Part shown: piece after piece, positions 36,969 to 45,601 of the stretch
Layout: each line of letters opens with the position of its first letter
How positions within the stretch are numbered: position 1 is the stretch's first letter
DNA from: Parabacteroides timonensis
GTDB lineage: Bacteria > Bacteroidota > Bacteroidia > Bacteroidales > Tannerellaceae
Direction of reading: 5' to 3'
Assembly (NCBI RefSeq): GCF_900128505.1
Contig: NZ_LT669941.1
Coordinates: 3,952,728 to 4,016,727 of the forward strand
DNA length: 64,000 nt
Translations under genes and position numbers: made by a program
The notes under the pieces: model-generated
The model's database searches: none
What the model saw: the letters and a program-made list of their open reading frames with translations, nothing else
Told to the model about the DNA's origin: nothing

Positions 36969-38882
36969 ATGAAAAGACAATCAATCATTATATTATCTCT
37001 TGCTGCAGGAGCTTTCTGTTTTACTGCATGTAACGATTTCCTGGACAGAGAACCGCTATCCTCCGTCACATCGGAACACTATCTGAACACGGAAGCCGAG
37101 TTGGCCAGCTTCGGTGCCGCTCAATATGACGCCCTTCCCGCCCATAAGCCGGGAGAATACAACATCGGTGTTTTCAAAACAGACAACAACAGCGACAATC
37201 AATGTGCGGCTAAAGAAGAAGATAACTTCGTCCCCGGTGAACGTCGTGTACCGACCAGTGGCGAATGGGATTTCAAAAAGATCCGTGACTGTAATTATTT
37301 CCTTGAAACCGTGTTACCTAAATACGAAGAAGGTAAGATCAGCGGTACGGATGCCAATATCCGCCATTACATCGGTGAAATGTATTTTTTCCGTGCTTTC
37401 CAATATTTCACTTTCATGAAGAAATACGGCGATTTTCCAATAGTAGACAAAGTACTTTCGGATGATTATACAGAACTGGCCGAAGCTAACCAGCGCCGTC
37501 CGCAAAATGAGGTTGCCCGTTTCATTCTGAAAGATCTGGACACAGCCGCCGAAATGATGAAAGCAACAGCCCCCGAATCAAACCGTCTGACAAAATACGT
37601 AGCGCTACTGCTTAAATCGAGAGTAGCTCTCTACGAAGGAACCTGGTTAAAATATCATGCAGGAACCGACCGTGTCCCCGGCGGACCAGGGTGGCCGGGA
37701 GCGAATGCCAGCTACCTGAAAGACTTCAACATCGACCTGAATTCAGAAATAAACTTCTTCCTCTCGGAAGCAAAAAGCTCCGCACAAATCGTAGCCGATG
37801 CATTCCCTCTGGAAGACTATTCAAGTATGTTTAATAGTGTCGACCTGTCAGACAAGAAAGAAGTATTACTTTGGAGACGCTATGACATCGACCTGAAAGT
37901 ATTCCATTATGTAGTATCCTACCTGCAGACAGTAGACGTAGGCGGTAATGGCAGCGGCAATAGCGGATACACCCGTTCACTGGTTGAAAGTGTATTAATG
38001 AAAAACGGTTTACCTATTTATGCCTCCGGATCCGGCTACAAAGGCGATAAAACGCTGGAAGATGTTACAGCAAATCGTGACAACCGTTTCCGCGAATCCA
38101 TCAGTATCCCGGGTGACCCGATCAATAATCGTAACAACTTTATCCGTCCGGGGCTCACGATCAATACAGAAACTAAAAATACAACCGGCTATTGCATCCG
38201 TAAAGGATTGAATCAGGATGCCAGCATGGGGCCGACGTTACCGGGTAACACAGGATGCGTAATCTTCCGTGCTGCAGAAGCTTACCTGAATTATATCGAA
38301 GCCAATTATGTACTCGATCATAACCTGGATGCTAAAAGTACTGCTTACTGGAAAGCTCTGCGCGACCGCGCCCAGGTAGATAACGATTTCCAGAAAACGA
38401 TCTCGGCAACCGACCTGTCAAAAGAGAATGACCTTGCTGTTTATTCCGGTGATAATACGGTAGACGCTACTTTATATAATATCCGCCGTGAAAGACGCAT
38501 CGAATTCATTGCAGAAGGTCTGCGCCTGGACGATTTATACCGCTGGAGGTCACTCGATAAGATGAAAAATTACCAGGTAGAAGGCTTCAATCTTTGGGAT
38601 GAAAACTACAAACTGTACGATGCAGGAGAGCTGAAACCCGAAGGCGAAGCCGACGAACCGAACGTATCCAGCCGGGCAAATAAATATATCCGCCCGTACC
38701 AGATACACAAGAACAACAAGGCATTCAACGGATATACTTTCATGCAGGCTCATTACCTGGCCCCTATTGCTTACGACGTGATCCGTCTGAGTACGCCGGA
38801 TAAGGGTGGCGATATCGGTACTGCGTACATTTATCAGAACCCGGGTTGGGATGTACAAGCAGGATCAAGCGCGTTGAAGTAA
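36969..38882 (+). CDS. SusD/RagB family nutrient-binding lipoprotein
   Basis: 637 residues from ATG 36969 (MKRQSIIILSLAAGAF), with lipobox FTAC (Cys21). An upstream in-frame ATG at 36942 overlaps the end of susC and would spoil the signal peptide. It has SusD-like N-terminal helices (MYFFRAFQYFTFMKKYGDFP) and the C-terminal motif IRRERRIEFIAEGLRLDDLYRW. Long for the family, as often seen for mucin- or host-glycan-type SusDs. Surface glycan binding with the preceding SusC. Confidence 0.95.
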   Translation: MKRQSIIILSLAAGAFCFTACNDFLDREPLSSVTSEHYLNTEAELASFGAAQYDALPAHKPGEYNIGVFKTDNNSDNQCAAKEEDNFVPGERRVPTSGEWDFKKIRDCNYFLETVLPKYEEGKISGTDANIRHYIGEMYFFRAFQYFTFMKKYGDFPIVDKVLSDDYTELAEANQRRPQNEVARFILKDLDTAAEMMKATAPESNRLTKYVALLLKSRVALYEGTWLKYHAGTDRVPGGPGWPGANASYLKDFNIDLNSEINFFLSEAKSSAQIVADAFPLEDYSSMFNSVDLSDKKEVLLWRRYDIDLKVFHYVVSYLQTVDVGGNGSGNSGYTRSLVESVLMKNGLPIYASGSGYKGDKTLEDVTANRDNRFRESISIPGDPINNRNNFIRPGLTINTETKNTTGYCIRKGLNQDASMGPTLPGNTGCVIFRAAEAYLNYIEANYVLDHNLDAKSTAYWKALRDRAQVDNDFQKTISATDLSKENDLAVYSGDNTVDATLYNIRRERRIEFIAEGLRLDDLYRWRSLDKMKNYQVEGFNLWDENYKLYDAGELKPEGEADEPNVSSRANKYIRPYQIHKNNKAFNGYTFMQAHYLAPIAYDVIRLSTPDKGGDIGTAYIYQNPGWDVQAGSSALK

Positions 38883-38931
38883 GCAGAAGCTGAGAAGCAT
38901 TTGCCGAACGATTAATTTTGAGAGGGTGTGT

Positions 38932-38964
38932 CAAATCAAACGAACAACCAGCCGGCACACCCTC
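38932..38964 (+). other. Hairpin between susD and the first sulfatase
   Basis: GAGGGTGTG pairs with CACACCCTC (9 bp) across a 15-nt loop, 50 bp after the susD stop. No U-run follows, so at most it is a partial attenuator or a processing site before the second promoter. Confidence 0.55.
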
Positions 38965-38974
38965 CAAAATACCA

Positions 38975-38982
38975 TATATTTG
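38975..38982 (+). promoter_or_regulatory. Predicted internal promoter before the sulfatase genes
   Basis: TATATTTG, an exact -7 match, overlapping the first base of the 23-bp repeat array. It would start a transcript near 38989 with a leader of about 100 nt made mostly of the array. No -33 TTTG. Confidence 0.45.
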
Positions 38983-39067
38983 TTACGATCATCGTAACAC
39001 TACTGTTATGCTCACCGTAACACCGTTGTGACGACCATCGTAATAACACTGTTACGGTTATCGTATC
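38982..39067 (+). repeat. Four tandem 23-bp palindromic units
   Basis: Units start at 38982, 39005, 39028 and 39051, exactly 23 bp apart. Each is an imperfect 17-bp palindrome (GTTACGATCATCGTAAC in the first) followed by a 6-bp spacer. In RNA each unit could fold into a small GTTACG/CGTAAC-type hairpin. The array ends 23 bp before the sulfatase ATG and lies in its predicted leader. Confidence 0.8.
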
Positions 39068-39090
39068 TAATATATTCAAGATTGAAAAAT

Positions 39091-40545
39091 ATGAAACATC
39101 TCCCTGAACAGATATTATTAATTACTTCCTGCCTGTTTTGCAACCAGTTGCAGGCAAAGGAAAAGGCTGATACACCCAATCTCGTCTTCATCATGGCCGA
39201 CCAATGGCGCGGCCAGGCAATCGGTTATCTGGGTGTAGAACCCGTACAGACTCCCAATCTGGATAAGTTAGCTGCCGAAGGCGTACATTTTACGGATGCG
39301 ATCAGCAGCTATCCTGTATCTTCGCCCGCCCGTGGAATGCTGATGACAGGCAGGTATCCGATCGGCAGCAAGGTTACGGGTAACTGTAATTCGGATAATA
39401 CACCTTATCATGTCGAACTGCCCACCTCGGCTCGTTGCTGGTCGGACGTCCTGAAAGATCAGGGATATGAATTGGGATACATCGGCAAATGGCATCTGGA
39501 TGCCCCTTACCAACCTTACATCGAAACAAATAACAACAAAGGAAAAATAGCCTGGAACGAATGGTGTCCCAAGGACCGTCGTCACGGCTTCAGTCACTGG
39601 ATCGCCTACGGCACCTACGATTATCACCTGAAGCCTATGTACTGGAATACGGATGCCAGCCGCGAGGAATTCTATTTCGTAGACCAATGGGGACCGGAAT
39701 ACGAAACCGACCGGGCCATCGACTATATCGCCAATCAAGATAATAAACTCCGCGACGGGGATAAACCCTTCGCCCTGGTCGTATCCATGAACCCGCCTCA
39801 CACCGGTTACGACCTGGTTCCCGACAAATACAAAGAAGTATATCGGAATGTAGATGTCGAATCACTATGCAACTCTCCCATCATCGCACCGAAAGGAACG
39901 GAATACGGTGATTTCTACCGGCAAAGCGTATTGGATTATTATGCCTGCATGACCGGCGTCGACGACCAGATCGGCCGCATTATCCGTGCACTGAAAGAGC
40001 GGGATCTCTTCGACAATACTATCGTGGTATTCACCTCCGATCATGGCGACAGCATGGGGATGCACGATCATATCGGAAAGAATATTTACTACGAGGAAGC
40101 CATGCGTGTCCCGATGATACTTACCTGGCCGGAGAAGATCGCACCGCGCCGGGACTCGACACTGATGATCGGTTTTGCCGATCTCTATCCTTCACTATTG
40201 TCGTTAATGGGCTTCAGGGAAGAGATACCTGCCGAAGTGGAAACATTCGACCTGTCTGCTTCCATCCTTTCTCCCGACAACGTCCAGGAGGTAATACAGC
40301 CTTATTATCAAGTCTCCTCTGAAAATTTAACGACTGGCTACAGAGGTTTCCGGACAAAAAAATATACATTTGCAGTACACGCTACAAACGGCCAGACTGA
40401 CGAGTGGATACTGTTCGACCGCGAGCAAGACCCGTACCAACTAAACAATATTGCATCCGATCAGCCGGAATTGATTAAACAGTTTGCCAGCCAGTTAAAA
40501 GACTGGTTGAAAAAGACAAACGATCCTTTTATAAACTGTCTGTAA
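39091..40545 (+). CDS. Secreted sulfatase, Ser-type
   Basis: 484 residues from ATG 39091, with signal MKHLPEQILLITSCLFCNQLQA. A type I (S1 family) sulfatase: metal site in NLVFIMADQWRG, the modification motif S77-S-P-A-R (serine converted to formylglycine), GKWHLD, and FTSDHGDSMGMHDH. The serine form needs the anaerobic radical-SAM maturase anSME, which is not in the window. It removes a sulfate ester from a glycan in the periplasm or at the surface. The subfamily and sulfate position cannot be told here. Overlapping or short spacings link it to the fucosidase that follows. Confidence 0.94.
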   Translation: MKHLPEQILLITSCLFCNQLQAKEKADTPNLVFIMADQWRGQAIGYLGVEPVQTPNLDKLAAEGVHFTDAISSYPVSSPARGMLMTGRYPIGSKVTGNCNSDNTPYHVELPTSARCWSDVLKDQGYELGYIGKWHLDAPYQPYIETNNNKGKIAWNEWCPKDRRHGFSHWIAYGTYDYHLKPMYWNTDASREEFYFVDQWGPEYETDRAIDYIANQDNKLRDGDKPFALVVSMNPPHTGYDLVPDKYKEVYRNVDVESLCNSPIIAPKGTEYGDFYRQSVLDYYACMTGVDDQIGRIIRALKERDLFDNTIVVFTSDHGDSMGMHDHIGKNIYYEEAMRVPMILTWPEKIAPRRDSTLMIGFADLYPSLLSLMGFREEIPAEVETFDLSASILSPDNVQEVIQPYYQVSSENLTTGYRGFRTKKYTFAVHATNGQTDEWILFDREQDPYQLNNIASDQPELIKQFASQLKDWLKKTNDPFINCL

Positions 40546-40556
40546 ATAATATACAC

Positions 40557-41942
40557 ATGAATACACGTTTTTATCTGGTAATCTTATTGATAGCAAGTTT
40601 TCTCCCGGCAATGGGACAACAAACGGAGATACCTCGCCCGGCACCTCACCAGTTGAAGTGGCACGAATCGGAAATGGGTGTCGTCTTCCATTATGACCTC
40701 CATGTCTTCGACGGCATTAAATACGGTCAAGGTAACAACCGCGTCCAGCCGATAGAGGATTATAATATCTTCAATCCGACTCAACTGAATACCGATCAAT
40801 GGGTACAGGCTGCCAAAGCGGCGGGAGCCAAGTTCGCCGTACTGACGGCAACGCATGAGACAGGTTTCGCCATTTACCAGAGCGATGTCAATCCGTATTG
40901 TCTGAAAGCGTTGAAATGGCGCGACGGCAAAGGGGATATCATCCGCGACTTCGTCAATTCATGTAGAAAATACGATATAATGCCCGGCATCTATGTCGGC
41001 ATCCGATGGAATTCACTTTTTGGCGTTCATAATTTCAAGGTACAGGGGGAAGGAGAGTTTGCCGCCAACCGTCAACAATGGTATAAACATTTCTGCGAGC
41101 GCATGGTGGAAGAACTGTGCAGCCGCTACGGTGATTTGTTTATGATCTGGTTTGACGGTGGCGCAGACGATCCGAAAGGCGACGGGCCGGATGTATTGCC
41201 CATCGTCACCAAGTACCAGCCTGAATGCCTTTTCTATCATAATGTAGACCGGGCGGACTTCCGTTGGGGCGGTTCCGAGTCGGGTACGGTCGGTTATCCC
41301 TGCTGGTCCTCTTTCCCCTACCCTTACTCACACAGTAACAACACGGAAGGAAGCCGCAACCACAACGATCTATTGAAACATGGTGACCAGGACGGTGCAT
41401 ACTGGGTTCCGGCTATGGCAGACACCCCGCTGCGTGGCATGAACGGGCGGCATGAATGGTTCTGGGAGCCGGACGACGAGAATACCGTCTATCCGGTAGA
41501 CAGCCTGATGAACATGTATTACAAGTCGGTCGGAAGGAATGCCACATTGATCGTCGGCTTGACTCCCGATACGACCGGACTGATCCCTGCCGGCGATGTG
41601 CAACGGTTGAAAGAATGGGGCGACGAGATCAACCGCCGTTTCTCCTCTCCTATAACCTCTGCATCGGGACAAAAGAAAAGCCTGACACTGAAACTGGGCA
41701 AACCGCAGGTTGTCAACCATTGCATCATCCAGGAGAATATCGCTAATGGCGAACGTATCCGCCGGTATAAAGTAGAAGCCAAAGTAAACGGTAAATGGCA
41801 AACCGTCTGCGAGGGCGAGTCGGTCGGACATAAACGTATCGAGCAATTCCCGGCAGTCGAAGCATCAGCTCTACGCCTGACGGTCTCTCAATCGGTGGCA
41901 CAACCGGATATACGCAACTTCAGTGTCTATAACGTTAAATAG
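40557..41942 (+). CDS. Secreted alpha-L-fucosidase, GH29
   Basis: 461 residues with signal MNTRFYLVILLIASFLPAMGQ. The GH29 barrel contains YDIMPGIYVGIRWNSLF and the nucleophile region MIWFDGG (Asp200). The C-terminal part (about 375-461) is a beta domain, including VVNHCIIQENIANGERIRRY. It should remove fucose from sulfated or fucosylated chains. The linkage is not readable. It lies 11 bp after the sulfatase and 6 bp before the GH36-type gene, so the three are one transcription unit. Confidence 0.92.
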   Translation: MNTRFYLVILLIASFLPAMGQQTEIPRPAPHQLKWHESEMGVVFHYDLHVFDGIKYGQGNNRVQPIEDYNIFNPTQLNTDQWVQAAKAAGAKFAVLTATHETGFAIYQSDVNPYCLKALKWRDGKGDIIRDFVNSCRKYDIMPGIYVGIRWNSLFGVHNFKVQGEGEFAANRQQWYKHFCERMVEELCSRYGDLFMIWFDGGADDPKGDGPDVLPIVTKYQPECLFYHNVDRADFRWGGSESGTVGYPCWSSFPYPYSHSNNTEGSRNHNDLLKHGDQDGAYWVPAMADTPLRGMNGRHEWFWEPDDENTVYPVDSLMNMYYKSVGRNATLIVGLTPDTTGLIPAGDVQRLKEWGDEINRRFSSPITSASGQKKSLTLKLGKPQVVNHCIIQENIANGERIRRYKVEAKVNGKWQTVCEGESVGHKRIEQFPAVEASALRLTVSQSVAQPDIRNFSVYNVK

Positions 41943-41948
41943 AAATCT

Positions 41949-44024
41949 ATGAAAAACAACAAAGCATATCTACTTTCCATATTACTTGGAAGTGCAATCA
42001 TCAGTACCAGTATGAAAGGACAAACTTCTTTTACTTACGAAAAAGGAAAGATGTTCAACGATATAACTGCCGTACAGATGGATAAAGCAGTAAATATAGA
42101 AGAACTGCAATCCCCCGTATTCTACGAAAAGAACATACCGGCAAAACAACAAACCATTGCCTACCGAGTAACGATCCCGGCATATAAACAAGGTATCTTC
42201 TTCAGCCGTGACTCCCGTCCGGGCGATTATCAATGGCCAAATAACACCAACCGGTTGTTACCGTGGGTGTTCAACCGATTGGAAGACCTGACAAAAGATG
42301 ATTATCCTGGTATTCCTTCCAACGGGGCACCTTCCGTATCAGGCGATGCATTACTACTGAAATTATCCGACGGACAATTCCTGCATGCCAAAGCGGTAGC
42401 CGCCGAAAACAGTATCAGCTGGTTTCAGGTAAATAAAGACGGTTCACTCACCGTCTATCTTTCTACTTTGGGAACAGACTGTCTACCATCAAAAGCACCT
42501 GTTTTACTGGTCGAAAAAGGTCCGACGACTTATGAAGCCATCCGGAAAGCTTACGCCGCATTAATAGATAATAAAAAGGTATCTGCACTCCGGAAAAGAA
42601 CAGACAAAGACTATTTCGAGGCCTTTAAATATCTGGGATGGTGCTCATGGGAACACTACCATTATGATATAGACGAAACCAAAATGCTGAATGACCTCGA
42701 TGGCATCGAAGCGTCCGGTCTTCCCATCCGTTACGTATTGATAGATGACGGTCATTTGGCTAATAAAGATCGTCAACTTACCAGTTTTATTCCGGATAAG
42801 GAGAGATTTCCTAACGGATGGAAGAATATCATGGCACGGAAAAAAGACAACAAGGTCAAATGGATAGGACTATGGTATAATTTCTGCGGTTATTGGTTAG
42901 GCATATCTCCGGAAAATAACTTTTCGGAAAAGGTAAAACAATCACTCTATCTTTACAACGGCAGTATGCTTCCGGGGACAAGTAAAAAGAATATAGATAC
43001 ATTCTACCAATATTATGTCGGAACATTGAAAGACTATGGCTTCGACTTCCTTAAAATAGATAACCAGTCGTTCCTGTTGCCCCTTTACATGGGAAATACG
43101 GAAGTTATACGACAGGCCAAAGCATGTAACCTGGCATTGGAAGAGCAAACGCACAATCAACAAGTCGGCCTGATGAACTGTATGGCACAGAATATCCTGA
43201 ACATCGACCATACATTATATAGTAGTGTAACCCGTGTCAGCATCGATTACAAGAAATATGACGAGAACATGGCGAAATCGCATCTGTTCCAGTCTTATAC
43301 CAATACGTTATTGCAAGGGCAGACCGTATGGCCCGACCATGATATGTTCCATTCCTGCGATACCATCTGCGGAAGTCTGATGGCCCGGTCGAAAGCCCTG
43401 TCCGGCGGTCCGGTTTATCTGTCGGACTCTCCCGCTGATTTTATCAAAGAAAACATATTGCCACTAATCGATGAGGAAGGAAAGCTTTTCCGTCCCGAGG
43501 CTCCTGCCATACCGACACCCGAATCGGTTATCACGAACCCGCTGCAGGACGGCAAAGCTTACCGGGTATTTGCCCCTACCGGTGATGAAGCCGTATCGCT
43601 GATATGCTATAACCTGAACACCTCTCCCCGGTATCATAACGTGCAAGCGATGATCAGTAAAGCCGATTATCTGCTACGTGAGACGATGACGGAGAAAGCA
43701 AGCCCCAATGATCAACAGATCATCCTTTATGACTGGGCTAAACAGGCTGCCACCGAACTGACTACGGATAAACAAATCACATTGGAAGGTTTCACCGACC
43801 AACTGTACCATCTCTGCCCTGTTGCCAACGGTTGGGCGGTCATCGGTGTACAGGAAAAATTCCTTTCGCCGTCGACAGTCCGCATCCTTACCCGTAATGA
43901 CAAACAACTCACGCTGGATGTCCTCTGTCCGGGTATCGTCAAAGTATGGGTAGAATCAGGAAATAAACAGGAACTGCGGAGCATCCCGGTATCTGCTCCG
44001 GGAAAAATAACAATCGATAAATAA
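41949..44024 (+). CDS. Secreted Sip1/raffinose-synthase-related GH36 alpha-galactosidase
   Basis: 691 residues with a short signal (MKNNKAYLLSILLGSAIIST). The GH36 catalytic barrel has LGWCSWEHYHYDI, the nucleophile in DFLKIDNQ (Asp371), and the likely acid/base in WPDHDMF (Asp463 or Asp465). The closest family type is the Sip1/raffinose synthase group rather than the bacterial AgaA type. Hydrolysis of alpha-linked galactose (or a related residue) is the best guess; transfer activity is known for some plant members. Coupled with GH29 and sulfatases, it suggests a sulfated, fucosylated, galactose-containing glycan. Confidence 0.85.
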   Translation: MKNNKAYLLSILLGSAIISTSMKGQTSFTYEKGKMFNDITAVQMDKAVNIEELQSPVFYEKNIPAKQQTIAYRVTIPAYKQGIFFSRDSRPGDYQWPNNTNRLLPWVFNRLEDLTKDDYPGIPSNGAPSVSGDALLLKLSDGQFLHAKAVAAENSISWFQVNKDGSLTVYLSTLGTDCLPSKAPVLLVEKGPTTYEAIRKAYAALIDNKKVSALRKRTDKDYFEAFKYLGWCSWEHYHYDIDETKMLNDLDGIEASGLPIRYVLIDDGHLANKDRQLTSFIPDKERFPNGWKNIMARKKDNKVKWIGLWYNFCGYWLGISPENNFSEKVKQSLYLYNGSMLPGTSKKNIDTFYQYYVGTLKDYGFDFLKIDNQSFLLPLYMGNTEVIRQAKACNLALEEQTHNQQVGLMNCMAQNILNIDHTLYSSVTRVSIDYKKYDENMAKSHLFQSYTNTLLQGQTVWPDHDMFHSCDTICGSLMARSKALSGGPVYLSDSPADFIKENILPLIDEEGKLFRPEAPAIPTPESVITNPLQDGKAYRVFAPTGDEAVSLICYNLNTSPRYHNVQAMISKADYLLRETMTEKASPNDQQIILYDWAKQAATELTTDKQITLEGFTDQLYHLCPVANGWAVIGVQEKFLSPSTVRILTRNDKQLTLDVLCPGIVKVWVESGNKQELRSIPVSAPGKITIDK

Positions 44025-44042
44025 CATTCAAAAGATACGAAT

Positions 44043-45584
44043 ATGAACAAGAGACTATTCTTTTCCCTGGCTGCAATTCCCTTACTGGGAACAACAGGAC
44101 AAGCCGAAGCGGCAAAACCGCAGGACCGGCCGAATATTATTCTCTTTTTAGTAGATGATATGGGCTGGCAGGATACTTCCCTCCCCTTCTGGAAGGAAAA
44201 GACACATTACAACGAAATATATGAAACGCCCAATATGGAACGTCTCGCCCGCCAGGGAATGATGTTCACCCAGGCGTATGCTTCCAGTATCAGTTCGCCG
44301 AGCCGTTGCAGCCTCTACACCGGTATGAATGCCGGCCGTCACCGGGTAACGAACTGGACCTATCCGAAGAATGCCTCCACCGACCGTAAAAGCGATGTAC
44401 TGGAATTACCGGACTGGAATGTGAACGGTATCTGCGAAGTTCCCGGCATCGAACATACCTACCAGGTCACTTCTATGGCCCAAATACTGAAAGATAACGG
44501 TTATCATACTATCCACTGCGGGAAGGCACATTGGGGAGCTCTCGATACACCGGGAGAGAACCCGTATCATTTTGGCTTTGAAGTGAATATTGCAGGACAT
44601 GCCGGTGGCGGACTGGCAAGCTATCTGGGAGAAGCCAATTTCGGTAACCGGACAGACGGCAAACCGAGTCCCTGGTTCGCTGTTCCCGGACTGGATGAGT
44701 ATTGGGGAAAAGATATCTTCATCACGGAAGCCTTAACCCAGAAAGCCATGAAAGCATTGGATAAGGCACAACAATACGACCAGCCGTTCTTCCTGTATAT
44801 GTCACATTACGCCATCCACGTCCCGATCGACAAGGACATGCGTTTCTACCAGAAGTATGTTGATAAAGGGCTAGGAGAGAAAGAGGCTGCTTATGCCGCC
44901 CTGATCGAAGGAATGGATAAGAGCCTGGGAGATATCATGGATTACCTGGAGAAGAATAACCTGGCAGATAATACCATCATCCTTTTCATGTCGGATAACG
45001 GCGGACTTGCTGCCGAACCGGAATGGCGTGACGGTGTCCCCCATACCCAGAACTCTCCGCTGAACAGCGGTAAAGGTTCTGCCTATGAAGGCGGTGTCCG
45101 CGAACCGATGATCGTCAGCTGGCCGGGAAAAGTACAGCCGCAAACCAAGACTGACAAATATCTCATCATCGAAGACTTCTTCCCTACCATCCTTGAAATG
45201 GCAGGCATAAAGAAATACAAAACGATCCAGCCTGTCGACGGTGTCAGCTTCATGCCGTTACTGACCAACACCGGCGATCCTTCGAAAGGCCGCAGCCTCT
45301 ACTGGAACTTCCCGAACCTTTGGGGAAACACCGGTCCGGGTATCGGAGCGACCTGCACGATCCGCCAAGGGGACTGGAAACTGATCTATTATTATGAGAC
45401 CGGAAAGAAAGAATTGTTCAACATCCCCGACGATATAGGAGAAAAGAACGACCTGTCCGCCACTCATCCCAAACTGGTAAAGAAGCTATCCAAAGACCTG
45501 GGCAAGCAATTACGTAAAATGGATGCCCAACGTCCTTCATTCAAAGCAACAGGTAAACCCTGCCCCTGGCCGGACGAGATATAA
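44043..45584 (+). CDS. Secreted sulfatase, Ser-type
   Basis: 513 residues with signal MNKRLFFSLAAIPLLGTTGQAEA. S1 sulfatase: paired acidic metal ligands in ILFLVDDMGWQDTS, the modification motif S84-S-P-S-R, HCGKAHWG, FMSDNGG, and the C-terminal subdomain. The opening (DDMGWQDTS) and insert resemble, from memory, galactose-4-sulfate-type S1 subfamilies, but this is only a suggestion. Like its neighbours it needs anSME. It follows the GH36-type gene by 18 bp. Confidence 0.94.
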   Translation: MNKRLFFSLAAIPLLGTTGQAEAAKPQDRPNIILFLVDDMGWQDTSLPFWKEKTHYNEIYETPNMERLARQGMMFTQAYASSISSPSRCSLYTGMNAGRHRVTNWTYPKNASTDRKSDVLELPDWNVNGICEVPGIEHTYQVTSMAQILKDNGYHTIHCGKAHWGALDTPGENPYHFGFEVNIAGHAGGGLASYLGEANFGNRTDGKPSPWFAVPGLDEYWGKDIFITEALTQKAMKALDKAQQYDQPFFLYMSHYAIHVPIDKDMRFYQKYVDKGLGEKEAAYAALIEGMDKSLGDIMDYLEKNNLADNTIILFMSDNGGLAAEPEWRDGVPHTQNSPLNSGKGSAYEGGVREPMIVSWPGKVQPQTKTDKYLIIEDFFPTILEMAGIKKYKTIQPVDGVSFMPLLTNTGDPSKGRSLYWNFPNLWGNTGPGIGATCTIRQGDWKLIYYYETGKKELFNIPDDIGEKNDLSATHPKLVKKLSKDLGKQLRKMDAQRPSFKATGKPCPWPDEI

Positions 45585-45601
45585 ATAATAAAGTTTAAGC
45601 C

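Noticed and set aside
38932..38964. Rho-independent terminator ending the susCD transcript
   Set aside because: The stem has no following U-run, and the loop is long.
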